64,000 bases of DNA from Synechococcus sp. JA-3-3Ab (GTDB lineage: Bacteria; Cyanobacteriota; Cyanobacteriia; Thermostichales; Thermostichaceae), in contig NC_007775.1 of NCBI RefSeq assembly GCF_000013205.1, forward strand, positions 2,501,001 through 2,565,000. The letters run 5' to 3'. The translations under genes and the position numbers were made by a program. The notes beneath the pieces are model-generated. The model was not told the DNA's origin and made no database searches. It saw only the letters and a program-made list of their open reading frames with translations. Of this stretch, positions 1-8,158 are shown piece by piece (the first letter of the stretch is position 1; the number at the start of each line of letters is the position of its first letter).

Positions 1-2
1 GC

Positions 3-431
3 CGCGGCCAGGTGAGCGCCGCCATCGTCGATCTCTCGCCGGTCACCCCCACTTTGCCGGATCCCTACATTCAAGAGCTGGAAGCCTTGGGAGCTCATCT
101 CGCCCCTTTCCAAAACCGGCGCCAGTTGCCGCCGTGGGGGACGATTTTTTCTCCCTACTGCCTGTTCATCCGGCCCGGCGATGAGGCGGAAGCCGACCGC
201 TTTTTGTATTTTGCCTGCCGTTACCTGGAAATCCACTGCCGGCTGGCGCAACAGATCCCCCCGCAGACAGATCCTGTCCAGATCCTGGCCCACTACCAAG
301 GGCAGCAGCGCTACTGCAGCCAACAACAGCAAAACGACCGCACCCGCCGCGTTTTGGAAAAAGCTTTTGGCCCCGCCTGGGCCGAGCGCTACCTGAGCAC
401 CGTCCTTTTCGATTTGCCCCCCAGTCCTTAG
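3..431 (+). CDS. pcyA: Phycocyanobilin:ferredoxin oxidoreductase, C-terminal part (cut by window start)
   Basis: The reading frame is open to the left edge of the window, so this is the C-terminal part of a longer protein; the GTG at 12 is only an internal codon. PcyA reduces biliverdin IXalpha to phycocyanobilin with electrons from ferredoxin, making the chromophore of phycobilisomes and phytochromes. Recognisable family segments are AAIVDLSPV near the start, WGTIFSPYCLFIRP, and the conserved tail YCSQQQQNDRTRRVLEKAFG followed by WAERYLSTVLFD. The tail matches the usual end of PcyA, so the 3' end is complete. The next gene is convergent and overlaps by 4 bases. Confidence 0.93.
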   Translation, partial: RGQVSAAIVDLSPVTPTLPDPYIQELEALGAHLAPFQNRRQLPPWGTIFSPYCLFIRPGDEAEADRFLYFACRYLEIHCRLAQQIPPQTDPVQILAHYQGQQRYCSQQQQNDRTRRVLEKAFGPAWAERYLSTVLFDLPPSP

Positions 432-1273
432 ACGGGATCCCCTTGCAGCCGCTGCTGGATGCTCAACGCCAATTTTTGCCCTAGGAACTCCGGCAGGGTT
501 GGAGTTGCATCCGGCCCCAGCAAGTAGAAAATGAAGCGCGTCTGCTTGCGGCGGAGCATCAGATTGAGGTGAACAACGGTCAACTCCTCCTGCGCCAGAG
601 CGGTCATCACCCGGTAAAACACGCCCGGCTGGTTGTCCACATCCACCAACAGCGTGGGCAGATGAAACACCGGGTCAAAATAAAAAGAAACCTGGGTGTC
701 TTTCAAGCCGGCCTTGAGATCAAACTCCAGCGCCAAGGTTTCGTGAACGGGAAACACCCCCGCCAAGCACTCGTGAATAGCCCGTTCTAGGTTGAGCTTG
801 GTCTGGGCAGAAAGGCTGTGGCCATCGCGCGAGACGGTGACGCGGATAAACACCAAGTGCGGTGAGTAGATCTGCCCGTAAAGGTGGATGCCGTGCACCG
901 AGAGATTGAAAGCGGTGAGCACCCCAAACAGGTCGCTGAGCAGAGAAGGGCGGTTGCGATAGGCCAGACAAACCACCGTCTTGCTGCGCTCGTCCCGCAT
1001 CTGTACCACGGCCTTGCGGGTTTGGTAGAGGGCATAGGCCAAGCGCAGATTTTGAGCCTGCACCTCGCTGCTGACGAACTGGCTATAAAAAGGCGGAAAG
1101 CTGCGGTTAAAGCGCTGCATGAGAGCCGTTCGCGCCAGCGGGACGGAGTGCTTGCGAGTGCTGACTGCGAGCGGCTGGGGATCCTCGTGGCCAGCCCTTT
1201 CCCCTCTGGCAAGAGGAGCCACCTTCGGCTGCTGCGCTGACTGCTCGGTTGACATCGACTTTGCCGCCTGCAT
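428..1273 (-). CDS. Two-ACT-domain protein, probable amino-acid or nitrogen sensing regulator
   Basis: Protein of about 281 residues. After a polar, poorly conserved N-terminal stretch there are two ACT-like modules. The first is near VCLAYRNRPSLLSDLFGVLT and the second near LLVDVDNQPGVFYRVMTALA. Both have the typical pattern of a strand followed by RPG/QPG-like and LF/FYRV segments. This resembles the C-terminal ACT pair of GlnD-like and ACR proteins but lacks any nucleotidyltransferase domain, so it is a stand-alone sensor of unknown ligand. I chose the ATG at 1273 because GGAGAGG lies just upstream. Upstream alternatives at 1318 and 1300 are in frame. Function beyond ligand sensing is not shown. 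Confidence 0.7.
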   Translation of the reverse strand: MQAAKSMSTEQSAQQPKVAPLARGERAGHEDPQPLAVSTRKHSVPLARTALMQRFNRSFPPFYSQFVSSEVQAQNLRLAYALYQTRKAVVQMRDERSKTVVCLAYRNRPSLLSDLFGVLTAFNLSVHGIHLYGQIYSPHLVFIRVTVSRDGHSLSAQTKLNLERAIHECLAGVFPVHETLALEFDLKAGLKDTQVSFYFDPVFHLPTLLVDVDNQPGVFYRVMTALAQEELTVVHLNLMLRRKQTRFIFYLLGPDATPTLPEFLGQKLALSIQQRLQGDPV

Positions 1274-1680
1274 TGCTTCCTCTCCATCGTTACTCAGCAT
1301 GCCCCGGCCAAACCTCATCTATCAGTAAAATCACTGAGGCTGGAAAGCACGTCAACGCTGTACCCAATTCTTGTTCAATGCTTTTGGATTTAATCTATCT
1401 CACAAGGCCGAGCTGGGCATCCAAGGAACCGCTGAGGGCCATCCCCCAATTGGGGGGAAGTCCATCCCTGCGTCGCTGCCAAGCCGACGGGTGTGCGCCT
1501 TCAAATCCCAGACCAACCAGGAACAGTGGGGCAGGCTCTTAAAGCCTAAACTATGAATTGAGGGGAGAACTGCAATTTTTGATATAGAGTGCTGGATTAA
1601 GTGCTAGCCTGCTGGCAACTTGGAGCGCTATTCTGTTAGCCAAAACTTCGGTTTTCCTTAGGTTTGTTGAAGGGATCCCC
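1274..1680. other. 407-base gap between divergent genes; possible structured RNA
   Basis: No convincing ORF. It holds a perfect 14-base palindrome (CCCCCAATTGGGGG, 1443-1456) inside a GC-rich stretch of about 150 bases (1400-1550), where several short complementary segments could pair. Just before prmA there is a short stem closed by a UUCG loop (AAAACTTCGGTTTT, about 1641-1654). The divergent promoters of the ACT-domain gene and prmA must lie here. I could not match the region to tRNA, tmRNA, RNase P RNA or SRP RNA. A cyanobacterial 6S-like RNA or a leader RNA for prmA are possibilities only. Confidence 0.3.
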
Positions 1681-2613
1681 GTGAGCACAACCGTTGCCGA
1701 CCCCAGCCTGCTCTCGCCTGCCCAAGCGCCGGATCCCGGTGGGGCCTGGTGGGCTCTCAACATCATCGCTTCCCCTGCCCAGGAGGATCAGATCTTTTGG
1801 CGGCTGGAGAGCTTTGGCTGTCAGGGCATGGCCAGCCAGGCTCATGGCGAAGATCGAATCAGCATTCACGCCTATTTGCCCTGGTTCCGCGCCACCCTTT
1901 TGGATTTGGCCGCTCTGGCGCTGCGCCTGCGGCAAGACGCCCTTGTGGCTGGCCAGCCCATCCCCAAACTGCGCTGGGAACGCATAGAAGCGGAGGATTG
2001 GAGCAACAGTTGGAAGCAGCACTGGCAGCCCGAGCCAGTTGGGGACAAGCTGCTCATCTGTCCGGCCTGGCTGGATCCCCCCCCCCATCCCGGTCGTCTC
2101 CTGTTGCGGCTGGATCCGGGCATGGCCTTTGGCACGGGCACGCACCCCACCACCCAGCTCTGCCTGGAGGCTTTGGAGATGCGCCTGGGGGCGGGCACAG
2201 AGGGGGTAACAGTGGCCGATGTGGGCTGTGGATCGGGCATTTTGTCGGTGGCGGCGGCTCTTTTGGGGGCAAAGCGGGTGTTTGCGGTGGACATCGACCC
2301 GCTGGCGGTGCAGGCCACGCTCCACAACCGCGACCTCAACGGCCTCACCGATCGCATTGTGGTGGCCCAGGGGAGCCTCGAGCACATTCCCGAGATGGTG
2401 GACGGGCTGGTGTGCAACATTCTGACGGACGTGATCCTGGATATGATCCCAGAGTTTGGCCTGGTGGTGAAAAAGGGGGGGTGGCTGATCCTCAGCGGTA
2501 TCCTCCTCGAGCAGGCCAAGTTGGTGGCGGAGATGTTGGAGGCCAACGAATGGGCGGTGGCAGCCCTCTGGCGACGGGGAGAATGGTGCTGTCTGAACGC
2601 ACGCATGACCTGA
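1681..2613 (+). CDS. prmA: Ribosomal protein L11 methyltransferase
   Basis: PrmA trimethylates lysines and the N-terminus of ribosomal protein L11 using S-adenosylmethionine. The 310-residue protein has the family signature DPGMAFGTGTHPTT at about 145-158, followed by the SAM-binding motif VADVGCGSGILS and the acidic loop VFAVDID. The substrate segment VCNILTDVI takes the place of the usual NIL motif. The N-terminal domain (WWALNIIAS...) is the L11-recognition part. It starts with GTG at 1681, right after a GGGATCCCC octamer. Its 3' end overlaps rsmE by 31 bases, so the two ribosome-modifying enzymes are translationally coupled. Confidence 0.93.
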   Translation: MSTTVADPSLLSPAQAPDPGGAWWALNIIASPAQEDQIFWRLESFGCQGMASQAHGEDRISIHAYLPWFRATLLDLAALALRLRQDALVAGQPIPKLRWERIEAEDWSNSWKQHWQPEPVGDKLLICPAWLDPPPHPGRLLLRLDPGMAFGTGTHPTTQLCLEALEMRLGAGTEGVTVADVGCGSGILSVAAALLGAKRVFAVDIDPLAVQATLHNRDLNGLTDRIVVAQGSLEHIPEMVDGLVCNILTDVILDMIPEFGLVVKKGGWLILSGILLEQAKLVAEMLEANEWAVAALWRRGEWCCLNARMT

Positions 2614-3401
2614 GTTCTCTGCCCCGCCTGGCCATCGACCCGGCTCAACGGGATGCCGGCGGTGTTCTCCGTTTAACCGGCCCGCAAGAGCACTACTTGC
2701 AGCGGGTGCGCCGCCTCAAGCCGGGGGATCCGTTCTTGGTTTTGGATGGCTCCGGCAAGCTGTGGCTGGCCCATTGGCAGCCGCAGGGATCCCAGGTTAT
2801 GGGCGAGGTGGAGGCGCTGCCGCGGGAGCTGCCCGTTTATTTGCATCTGGGCTTGGCAGTGGTCAAGGGGCCGGGGTTTGACGAGGTGTTTCGCCAGGTC
2901 ACCGAGCTGGGAGCGGCGCGCATTACCCCTCTGCTGACGGAGCGCACCGTGGTGGAGCCGGGATGGGGCCGGCGGGAACGCTGGCAGAAAATTGTGCAGG
3001 AGGCCGCCGAACAATGTGAGCGGCTGCGCTGGCCCCAGGTTGATCCCCCTACCCCTTGGACAAGTTGGCTGGCCGAGCTCAAAGCCGATTGGTGGGGCAT
3101 TGCTGTGGCGCGGGAGAACGCTCCCCTCCTGCTGCAAGCCCTGCCGAAGCTGAGGCTCTCGGAGAGGGATCCCGTCTTGGCGGTGGCCATCGGCCCAGAA
3201 GGCGGCTGGACGGAGGCCGAGCGCCGTCAGGCGGAAGCCCATGGCGGAGTGCCGGTTTCCCTGGGCACCACCATTTTGCGCTCCACCACCGCCGCTGTGG
3301 CTGCCAGCAGCCAAGTGGCCGCCACCTACTCCTGTTGGGGTTTAGCTCAGGCTCAGCTTGCCCCGTCGGCAATGGGGAACGCGGCTGCCGATAGCCGATA
3401 A
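2583..3401 (+). CDS. rsmE: 16S rRNA (uracil-1498-N3)-methyltransferase
   Basis: A 272-residue SPOUT-class methyltransferase. An N-terminal PUA-like domain (HYLQRVRRLKPGD...) precedes the knotted SAM-binding domain. Family motifs are VVKGPGFDEVFRQVTELGA, TERTVV, QEAAEQCERLRWP, AIGPEGGWTEAE and LGTTILRSTTAAVAA. In most family members the last motif reads LRxETA; here Thr replaces the Glu. The ATG at 2583 lies inside the end of prmA (31-base overlap). An open frame runs much further upstream through prmA in this frame, but that part has no resemblance to any protein and is a shadow. Confidence 0.9.
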   Translation: MVLSERTHDLSSLPRLAIDPAQRDAGGVLRLTGPQEHYLQRVRRLKPGDPFLVLDGSGKLWLAHWQPQGSQVMGEVEALPRELPVYLHLGLAVVKGPGFDEVFRQVTELGAARITPLLTERTVVEPGWGRRERWQKIVQEAAEQCERLRWPQVDPPTPWTSWLAELKADWWGIAVARENAPLLLQALPKLRLSERDPVLAVAIGPEGGWTEAERRQAEAHGGVPVSLGTTILRSTTAAVAASSQVAATYSCWGLAQAQLAPSAMGNAAADSR

Positions 3402-3481
3402 TCGATAATTGAGTTGATAGGAAAAAACTGACGCCGACCATTGGCGCAGCAAGCCGTGGTTCTGGGCGGGGGAGAACAGGC

Positions 3482-4741
3482 ATGGAGATGATCCAGGCGG
3501 TGCGCGGCACCCGAGATATCCTGCCGCAGGAGGTACGGCTTTGGCAGCAGGTGGAGGCCAGCGCCCGCGAGATCTTGGGGCGAGCCAACTACCAGGAGAT
3601 CCGCACCCCGATTCTGGAGCTGACAGAACTCTTTGCCCGCAGCATTGGCAGCGCCACCGACGTGGTGGGCAAGGAGATGTACTCCTTTAGCACCCGCGGC
3701 GAGCAGGAGGTGAGCCTGCGCCCCGAGAACACCGCCGGCGTGGTGCGGGCCTACATCCAGCATGGGTTGCAGGTGGCCGGCGATGTGCAGCGCCTCTGGT
3801 ACTGTGGGCCGATGTTTCGCTATGAGCGTCCCCAAGCGGGGCGGCAACGCCAATTCCACCAGTTGGGGGTGGAGCTGCTGGGCAGCCGCGATCCCCGCGC
3901 CGATGCCGAGGTCATCGCCTTGGCCTGGGATCTGCTGCGGGCAGTGGGGGCGGAAAACCTCACCTTGCGGCTCAACTCCCTCGGGGATCCGCAGGATCGG
4001 CGGGCCTATCGCCAAGCCCTGGTGGACTACCTTACCCCTTTGAAGGAAGAGCTGGATCTGGACTCCCAGGAGCGCCTTGTCCGCAACCCGTTGCGCATCC
4101 TCGACAGCAAGGATCCCCATACCCGCACCATTGCTGAACAAGGGCCCAAGCTGCCCGATTACCTCAGTGCTGACTCGCGGGCCTTCTTCGAGCAAGTGCA
4201 GGCCCATCTCCAAGCCCTAGACATTCCCTATGAGCTGGATCCCTACCTGGTGCGCGGCCTGGACTACTACACCCACACCGCCTTTGAGATCGTCTCGCCG
4301 GAGCTGGGATCCCAGAGCACCGTCTGTGGGGGTGGCCGCTACGACGGTCTGGTGGAGGAGCTGGGCGGGCCTCCCACCCCGGCGGTGGGCTGGGCCATCG
4401 GCCTGGAGCGGCTGGTTTTGCTGCTGCAGAAGAAACAACAGGAGATTCCGCCAACATCGGTCGAGGTTTACGTGATCTCCCGCGGCGCCAAAGCGGAGGC
4501 CCAATCCCTTCAGATTGCCCAAGCTCTGCGCCAAGCCGGCTTCTGCACCGAGCTGGATCTCAGCGGCAGCGCTTTCAGCAAGCAGTTCAAGCGGGCCAGC
4601 CGCAGCGGTGCGACCTGGGCTGTCGCGCTGGGGGATGCGGAAGCTGCGGCCGGGGAGGTGCAGCTCAAGCACTTGCCCACGGGGCAGCAGCAAACCCTCT
4701 TGCAAGCTGACCTGGTGAAGTATTTGGTGTCCCAGAGGTGA
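3482..4741 (+). CDS. hisS: Histidyl-tRNA synthetase
   Basis: Class II aminoacyl-tRNA synthetase that charges tRNA-His. The 419-residue length is normal. Motif 1 region is around IRTPILELTELF, motif 2 is MFRYERPQAGRQRQFHQLGV, and the two histidine-specific segments are LVRGLDYYTHTAFEI and CGGGRYDGL. Motif 3 is GWAIGLERL. The C-terminal anticodon-binding domain (VYVISRG to the end) is complete. Two ATG codons lie two codons apart at the start; GGGGGAG upstream of 3482 fits either. The next gene follows after 7 bases, so they probably share a transcript. Confidence 0.96.
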   Translation: MEMIQAVRGTRDILPQEVRLWQQVEASAREILGRANYQEIRTPILELTELFARSIGSATDVVGKEMYSFSTRGEQEVSLRPENTAGVVRAYIQHGLQVAGDVQRLWYCGPMFRYERPQAGRQRQFHQLGVELLGSRDPRADAEVIALAWDLLRAVGAENLTLRLNSLGDPQDRRAYRQALVDYLTPLKEELDLDSQERLVRNPLRILDSKDPHTRTIAEQGPKLPDYLSADSRAFFEQVQAHLQALDIPYELDPYLVRGLDYYTHTAFEIVSPELGSQSTVCGGGRYDGLVEELGGPPTPAVGWAIGLERLVLLLQKKQQEIPPTSVEVYVISRGAKAEAQSLQIAQALRQAGFCTELDLSGSAFSKQFKRASRSGATWAVALGDAEAAAGEVQLKHLPTGQQQTLLQADLVKYLVSQR

Positions 4742-4748
4742 GGGAGCG

Positions 4749-6278
4749 ATGTTGAGTTTTTGGGTGCGGCGCAACGGCCGAGAAGACTGGCAGCCGGTAC
4801 CAGCCGAGGGAGCCATTCTGGAAGAGGACACCTACACCATCGTTGCCCGTTCTCCCCAGCCCCACTTCACCATCACAGTGGAAGTCCGCCAGCGCCCTCT
4901 GCCGACCGAAAATAGCGGATCCCCAGCGGTAGCCAACCCCAAGACAGCCGCCTCGCTCATGCAAACCCGTTCTGTTCGCACCAACGAGGAGGGGATCGGC
5001 GTCATCCTGCCGGCCACCCACCTCGCCCCTGGTTTTTGGGAGTTGCACTGCCGAGATGCCGATTTGATCGCCGAGTTATTTGGCGAGGCGGAGCTGAACA
5101 ATTGCCTGCGCTTCCAGGTTGTGCCCGCCCCGGTGCAGCGGAAACAGGCACTATCCCCGGCGGCCCAAGAAGTCGCGTCTGAACCTCCTGAGCTGGCTCA
5201 GAAAAAAGAGGTTGCCATCCCGCCAGAGCTGTTTTCCCTGATGCACAGCGAATTGGAGGGATCTCCGGGGGAAGTGCTGGTGGTGACGGGGCGGATTGGC
5301 TGTAGTGGCGAGCTGCGGGTACGAGTTTGGCAAGAAGATGAAGGGGAGCAGAGCCCGGTTTTCGAGGGGCAACGGCTGATTCAATTTCCGACTGAAGCCC
5401 GGACGGCAGTGTTCAGCATTCCCATCACCCTGCCGAGCCATACCTGGAGCCGTCCGCTGCGGGGGGAACTGCGCCTCACTCCCTCTTCCTGGTCGGATCC
5501 AGAGCCGCTGCGGATCTCCTTTTCCGTTCGCTGTCGCGGCCAGGGGGAAGTCCTCCCACCCTCCCCAGGGATCCCTGCCGGTCAGCAGCGGCAAGAAGAA
5601 ACGCCAGCCGCAGCCGGCAGTTCTTCCCCGCCCTCACCCTTGCTGTCCCCCGAACGCACCCTGCAGAAGTTGTTGCGCATCTCGCAGCGCAGCGCCCCTG
5701 CGGAAAAAGAGGAGGCTGGAGAAGTTTTGGGCCCGCTTCAGCCAGAAGAGCTCCCAGCCTCCCTAGCAGACACCGCGCCCGAACCTGCCGCCCAACCTGA
5801 GGTTGGGCCAGTGCCCATCTCATCCTCTTCTCCACCACCCCAACCTGAGCCACCTCGCGAGGAGGCGGTTCCGCCGCCACCGCTCGCCGCCGCCAGTCCG
5901 GGAACCTCGCCTCTTTCCCCGCAGGTGCCGGGAGCTTGCCCGGCGCCGCAACTGGTGGTGCCTGAGCAACTGCGGGCAGGTGACAACTTCGATGTAGTGC
6001 TGCGTTTGCCGGCTTCCGTCAATTCTGCCAGTAGCTCCACCGCTCAGCCTCCTTTGTGGATTAAGTTTTGGGTCAAGCACGGTCACACCCGCTCTTTGGT
6101 GGATGGCCCCCGGTGGTTGTTGGACTTCTCCCGCGACGAGCAGGGGCGGTGGCAAGCCCTCACCCGCATGACCATCCCCCCTGGCGTCCCTGAGCTCATC
6201 TTCGAGGCTTGGGCCGTCAGCCCGGATCGCCAGCAGCAAAGCGACCGCGTGACGGAGCGCCGTTCTATCCTGCCTTAG
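4749..6278 (+). CDS. Unrecognised Pro-rich protein downstream of hisS
   Basis: A 509-residue protein that I do not recognise. Three parts are visible. Residues 1-130 look like a compact beta-rich domain ending with a conserved-looking FWELHCRDADLIAELFG segment. Residues about 155-260 form a second beta-rich stretch (GEVLVVTGRIGCSGELRVRVW). Then comes a long, low-complexity Pro/Ser/Glu/Ala-rich linker (about 270-395) and a C-terminal beta-rich domain starting PAPQLVVPEQLRAGDNFDVVLRLP. No signal peptide or membrane segment is seen, so it is probably cytoplasmic. The start has GAGGGAG upstream and sits 7 bases after hisS, suggesting cotranscription. Confidence 0.75.
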   Translation: MLSFWVRRNGREDWQPVPAEGAILEEDTYTIVARSPQPHFTITVEVRQRPLPTENSGSPAVANPKTAASLMQTRSVRTNEEGIGVILPATHLAPGFWELHCRDADLIAELFGEAELNNCLRFQVVPAPVQRKQALSPAAQEVASEPPELAQKKEVAIPPELFSLMHSELEGSPGEVLVVTGRIGCSGELRVRVWQEDEGEQSPVFEGQRLIQFPTEARTAVFSIPITLPSHTWSRPLRGELRLTPSSWSDPEPLRISFSVRCRGQGEVLPPSPGIPAGQQRQEETPAAAGSSSPPSPLLSPERTLQKLLRISQRSAPAEKEEAGEVLGPLQPEELPASLADTAPEPAAQPEVGPVPISSSSPPPQPEPPREEAVPPPPLAAASPGTSPLSPQVPGACPAPQLVVPEQLRAGDNFDVVLRLPASVNSASSSTAQPPLWIKFWVKHGHTRSLVDGPRWLLDFSRDEQGRWQALTRMTIPPGVPELIFEAWAVSPDRQQQSDRVTERRSILP

Positions 6279-6292
6279 GGAGTGACCAGTCT

Positions 6293-7129
6293 CTAGTCTT
6301 GAGCAGAGCGCACCATCAGCACGGGGCAGCCGATGTGCACCCGCACATAGTCGGAGATGGAGCGCCCCAGCAGGCGATCCAAATCGGGGATGCTGCGGGC
6401 AATGCTGGGCCGGCGATCTGGGGATCCCATCACCAGCAGGTCGGCTTTGCTTTCTTCTGCCAATCGGACAATCTCGGTGCCCGGATCCCCGACCGCCGTG
6501 AACACCCGATGGCTGATTTGGCGGCTTTTGAGAGTGGCAATGGCTTTATCCAGAACCTCGTCCCGCGCTTGGGCATCGGCATCCAGTTGCACAGAGGCTA
6601 GGAAAATCTGGGCTCCCGGGATGCCGGCCACTAGATCCAGGGCCGTGGCAAAGGCGGCCTGGGCGGCGGGGGAGTTGTTGAGGGCCACCATGACGTGGCT
6701 GGGGTATTTGACGTAGGCGTCGTCTTTGACCAGCAGCATGGGGCAGGAGGCAAGCTGGAACACGTATTGGCTTACCGAGTTCTGCAAAATGGCCATGATG
6801 CGGTTGCGCCCCCGCGATCCCATGACAATCAGTGGATTGGGTAGAGATTCAGCCACCTGCAGCACCACCACCTTGGGATCCCCTTCCACCAGTTGGGTGC
6901 TGATCTTCAGCCCAGGTCGCGGGGGAAAGGTCTGCAGCGTCTGGGCCAATAGCTCCTGCCCCTTTTGCCAGGCAGCCCGCATCTCCTCGGCAGAGGTCTG
7001 GGAAGGCACCGCATGCAGCAGCGTCACATGGCACTGGGCAAAGGCCGGCAAGGACAGGAGAGTATGCACCATCTGCTCGGTGGGGCCAGTGCCGTCGATG
7101 GCGGCAATGATGTTTTCAAAGCGAGGCAT
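6293..7129 (-). CDS. Tandem universal stress protein (two Usp domains)
   Basis: About 278 residues made of two UspA-type alpha/beta domains. The first begins FENIIAAIDGTGPTEQMV and carries the nucleotide-binding-like motif VMGSRGRNRI followed by the QYVF segment. The second begins HVMVALNNSPAAQAAFATAL and ends with LVMGSPDRRPSIARSIPD and CPVLMV. The G-x2-G-x9-G(S/T) ATP motif is recognisable in the first and altered in the second. Proteins of this family respond to stress, often by binding ATP; the specific role here is unknown. The ATG at 7129 is preceded by AGGAG at a good distance; an in-frame TTG at 7150 is less likely. Confidence 0.88.
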   Translation of the reverse strand: MPRFENIIAAIDGTGPTEQMVHTLLSLPAFAQCHVTLLHAVPSQTSAEEMRAAWQKGQELLAQTLQTFPPRPGLKISTQLVEGDPKVVVLQVAESLPNPLIVMGSRGRNRIMAILQNSVSQYVFQLASCPMLLVKDDAYVKYPSHVMVALNNSPAAQAAFATALDLVAGIPGAQIFLASVQLDADAQARDEVLDKAIATLKSRQISHRVFTAVGDPGTEIVRLAEESKADLLVMGSPDRRPSIARSIPDLDRLLGRSISDYVRVHIGCPVLMVRSAQD

Positions 7130-7230
7130 GGGATCCGTTCTCCTGGCCAACAGCTGCCAAGACTCATCCTAGATCTGGCGCTGCGGATCCCTGTTACCGA
7201 GGCGGATATCCCGCAACATTTTGTTGGGTT

Positions 7231-8082
7231 TTAGTAACTCAGCCACACATAGCCGGTGAAGCCGCCGCCGGCATTGGTGTTGCGACCAGTCAAGAATTGA
7301 AACCCTCCTAGGCCCAGCGTTAACCCTCCCTCTAGTCGCCAGTTGAGCTGGCCGGAGAGCTTGAGGCTGTCGTAGTTGGGATCCTGAACGGCCAAATCCC
7401 CGAACAACAAAGGCGCACCGTTGCCCAGGGTGAAATCTCCATCCAAAGCCAGGATGGCCTGCAGCTCAGGAGTCAAATCAGCCCCAAGGGTTAAGTTGGC
7501 CTTGAGGCGATCGCCGGGATAGCCCAGGTAGTCCCGGAACGTGAGGCAGGAGTCGAAAAAGGCAGGCAGGGATCCCAGCTCGACATTGGCTGCCGCTCCT
7601 AAGCTGAAGTCGTAGCCAAAGACTCCGTACCCCAAGGGCAGGGGGGTATTTTCGGTGGCGTATCCAGGCGGGATGAGGGCCGTCAACTGAGCTGAGAAAA
7701 AGGGATCCCCGTTCCCCCAAGTATGGCGCAGGCCCAGTTCCAGATCCCGCAGGCCCTGGTTGCGCTGGGTAACGGTGTCAGCCCCGCTGGCAAAGCGATT
7801 TTCGATGAAAACGTAGCTGGTGTTGAGGTTGAGAGTGAGCTGATCGCTAAGGCCAGTCTCGGCGAAAAGGTTGAGGCGGGTTTCTCCGTACTCGGAAAGG
7901 GCCTGCTGCAGGCGTCCCTTCTGGTCAAAGCGGGTGCGGGGTTGGTAGACCTCGGGCTGCAGCGAGAAAAACGTCTTCCCTTCTCCGCGAGGAAAGCCAC
8001 AGCCTGCCCAGGCTGGCAGCTCTAGACCCAAGACAAGGCTTAGGCCCAGCAGCCAGCTTCTTGCTATGGCAAAAGGCTTCAT
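7231..8082 (-). CDS. Secreted beta-rich protein, porin-like outer membrane candidate
   Basis: About 283 residues with a clear signal peptide (MKPFAIARSWLLGLSLVLGL..., cleavage near AWA-G). The mature part is made of alternating hydrophobic/polar strands with aromatic girdle-like residues, for example LTLNLNTSYVFIENRF and GLTLGLGGFQFLTGRN. It ends in the aromatic residue Tyr after VWLS, as many outer membrane beta-barrels do. This suggests an outer membrane barrel of unknown substrate. The ATG at 8082 is chosen because it begins the signal peptide; the open frame continues 31 codons upstream without purpose. Confidence 0.65.
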   Translation of the reverse strand: MKPFAIARSWLLGLSLVLGLELPAWAGCGFPRGEGKTFFSLQPEVYQPRTRFDQKGRLQQALSEYGETRLNLFAETGLSDQLTLNLNTSYVFIENRFASGADTVTQRNQGLRDLELGLRHTWGNGDPFFSAQLTALIPPGYATENTPLPLGYGVFGYDFSLGAAANVELGSLPAFFDSCLTFRDYLGYPGDRLKANLTLGADLTPELQAILALDGDFTLGNGAPLLFGDLAVQDPNYDSLKLSGQLNWRLEGGLTLGLGGFQFLTGRNTNAGGGFTGYVWLSY

Positions 8083-8158
8083 CTGGGGATCCTCAACAAC
8101 AGCGCCGCCAAGGGGGATTGTATCTGCCAAAGGCCGTTTTGGGTCCTCGTCTCCACGG

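Noticed and set aside
1480-1530. T-loop-like word CTTCAAATCCCAG suggesting a tRNA
   Set aside because: No anticodon arm, acceptor stem or D-arm can be built around it.
1749-2582. Long plus-strand open frame overlapping prmA and continuing into rsmE
   Set aside because: Only the part from the ATG at 2583 resembles a protein (RsmE); the rest is Gly/Ala/Pro-rich out-of-frame translation of prmA.
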